From Planctomycetes bacterium RIFCSPHIGHO2_12_FULL_52_36 (GTDB taxonomy: Bacteria; Planctomycetota; Brocadiia; Brocadiales; Bathyanammoxibiaceae): a stretch of DNA of 5,793 nucleotides. Where the stretch lies: contig MHYW01000003.1 of NCBI GenBank assembly GCA_001828545.1, positions 1 through 5,793 of the forward strand, read 5' to 3'. Positions 5,062 to 5,793 of the stretch are shown in pieces. Numbering within the stretch: the stretch's first letter is position 1; every line of letters begins with the position of its first letter. The translations under genes were made by a program, and so were the position numbers. Under the pieces are notes generated by a model. It was not told where the DNA came from, searched no databases, and saw only the letters and a program-made list of their open reading frames with translations.

Positions 5062-5793
5062 ATGCTAAAGGAAACTAGTCAAGGGCCAGAAAAGGCTAAC
5101 AAAAAGCTGGACACACCTTCCATCATTGATGAGTTGACCTCACTCTACAACCATAGATTCCTGATGGATGCCACCTCCCTGGAATTTGCGAAGGCCCAAA
5201 AGCAGGGGCTGGCCCTCTCTATCATCCTATTAGAAATAGACGATTTTCAGACAATCACTAACGACCTTGGCCCTGTCGCAGGCGATAAGGTACTGGTAGA
5301 AGTAGCAAAAATCATAAAGAATTCCACCCGCGACGTGGATATCGTTGGCAGGTGCGGGGGGGAAAAATTCTGCGTCATCTTGCCCAATACCCATCTCAAA
5401 AGGGCTACGGCTGGGGCCGAAAGGGTCCGCAATCTAATAATCTCACGAGTCTTTAAGGAAGGAGAGATGTCCTTTAACATTACGGCCAGTCTAGGAGTCA
5501 GTTGCATATCAGAGGTGGACACTGCCTCCGCCGGGGATTTATTTGAACATGCTGACATGAGACTCTATGCGGACAAACAGCGCGGCATAAACCGCGTGCT
5601 ATACAAAAAAGACGCCCCTGAGGAGAACCCCACCCCTGGGCAAAGAGAAGCGACCGTTACCCCCTCCATACCTGCCTCTCTCACCCCCAGCCGCAGGCAG
5701 AATGCCTCTCTGATGCAATACGGGGCAAAGACCTTGAGTGCCCTATACATCCAATCTATAAGGGCACTGGTAAACGCCCTGGAGCTAAAGGAC
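5062..5793 (+). CDS. Degenerate GGDEF domain protein leading into an HD-GYP-like domain (3' end beyond window)
   Basis: ATG at 5062 is preceded by AGGAG with a 5-nt spacer, and 244 codons stay open to the window edge. Residues 21-181 are a GGDEF domain: DELTSLYNHRFL at the start, the signature RCGGEKF (97-103), the TASLGVS strand, and ADMRLYADKQRGINRVLY at the end. Catalytic residues have drifted. GGD/EEF is GGEKF, the first metal-site Asp is Glu58 (EIDDF), and the guanine-contacting Asn is Thr66. The RxxD inhibitory-site motif is kept (Arg90, Asp93), five residues before GGEKF. A Pro-rich linker (about 186-210) leads to SIRALVNALELKD (232-244), which matches the opening helix of HD-GYP c-di-GMP phosphodiesterases. 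The product is probably a c-di-GMP hydrolase or effector whose GGDEF part binds nucleotide rather than making c-di-GMP. It likely shares an operon with the kinase and regulator. The HD catalytic residues lie outside the window. Confidence 0.87.
   Translation, partial: MLKETSQGPEKANKKLDTPSIIDELTSLYNHRFLMDATSLEFAKAQKQGLALSIILLEIDDFQTITNDLGPVAGDKVLVEVAKIIKNSTRDVDIVGRCGGEKFCVILPNTHLKRATAGAERVRNLIISRVFKEGEMSFNITASLGVSCISEVDTASAGDLFEHADMRLYADKQRGINRVLYKKDAPEENPTPGQREATVTPSIPASLTPSRRQNASLMQYGAKTLSALYIQSIRALVNALELKD

Overview
This window reads as a bacterial chromosome segment of moderate G+C content. It holds four intact or window-edge genes, one truncated gene copy, and several hairpin-type intergenic repeats. 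The taxon cannot be fixed from the sequence. A fused ADP-forming acyl-CoA synthetase, a PfkB-type sugar kinase, a sigma-54-like promoter and c-di-GMP signalling proteins suit a Gram-negative, anaerobic or metabolically versatile lineage. A planctomycete or a delta-proteobacterium-like group is a guess only.

Left half, minus strand (1-2596): two metabolic genes run leftwards. A PfkB-family phosphofructokinase (2596 to 1667) is followed after about 117 bp by an ADP-forming acetate/acyl-CoA ligase whose C-terminus leaves the window (1549 to 1). The alpha part of the ligase is complete, with the phospho-histidine loop at His252, and the start of the fused ATP-grasp beta part is visible. The gap between the genes holds an inverted array of 7-bp repeats. 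The pair would suit sugar phosphate flow into glycolysis and ATP recovery from acetyl-CoA.

Middle (2597-3355): no intact gene. The divergent spacer holds a 14-bp perfect palindrome, a roughly 92-bp complex hairpin element, and the 3' part of a receiver-domain gene that has lost its phospho-acceptor half. A further stretch of about 325 bp carries a good -24/-12 (sigma-54) promoter match facing right.

Right half, plus strand (3356-5793): a likely signalling operon. It encodes a single-domain CheY-like response regulator, a cysteine-containing PAS-like histidine kinase, and a GGDEF protein running off the window into what looks like an HD-GYP domain. The GGDEF catalytic site is eroded (GGEKF, with other changes) but its RxxD inhibitory-site motif is kept, so it may be a c-di-GMP or GTP sensing module for the downstream HD domain. 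Degenerate copies of the regulator's C-terminal tail lie between the regulator and the kinase. A small GTAGGGGC...GCCCCTAC hairpin lies between the kinase and the GGDEF gene.

The most unusual material is this signalling locus: a tandemly duplicated and decayed receiver, tail-repeat remnants that read through after one base correction, an atypical kinase H-box, and a catalytically degenerate GGDEF domain.
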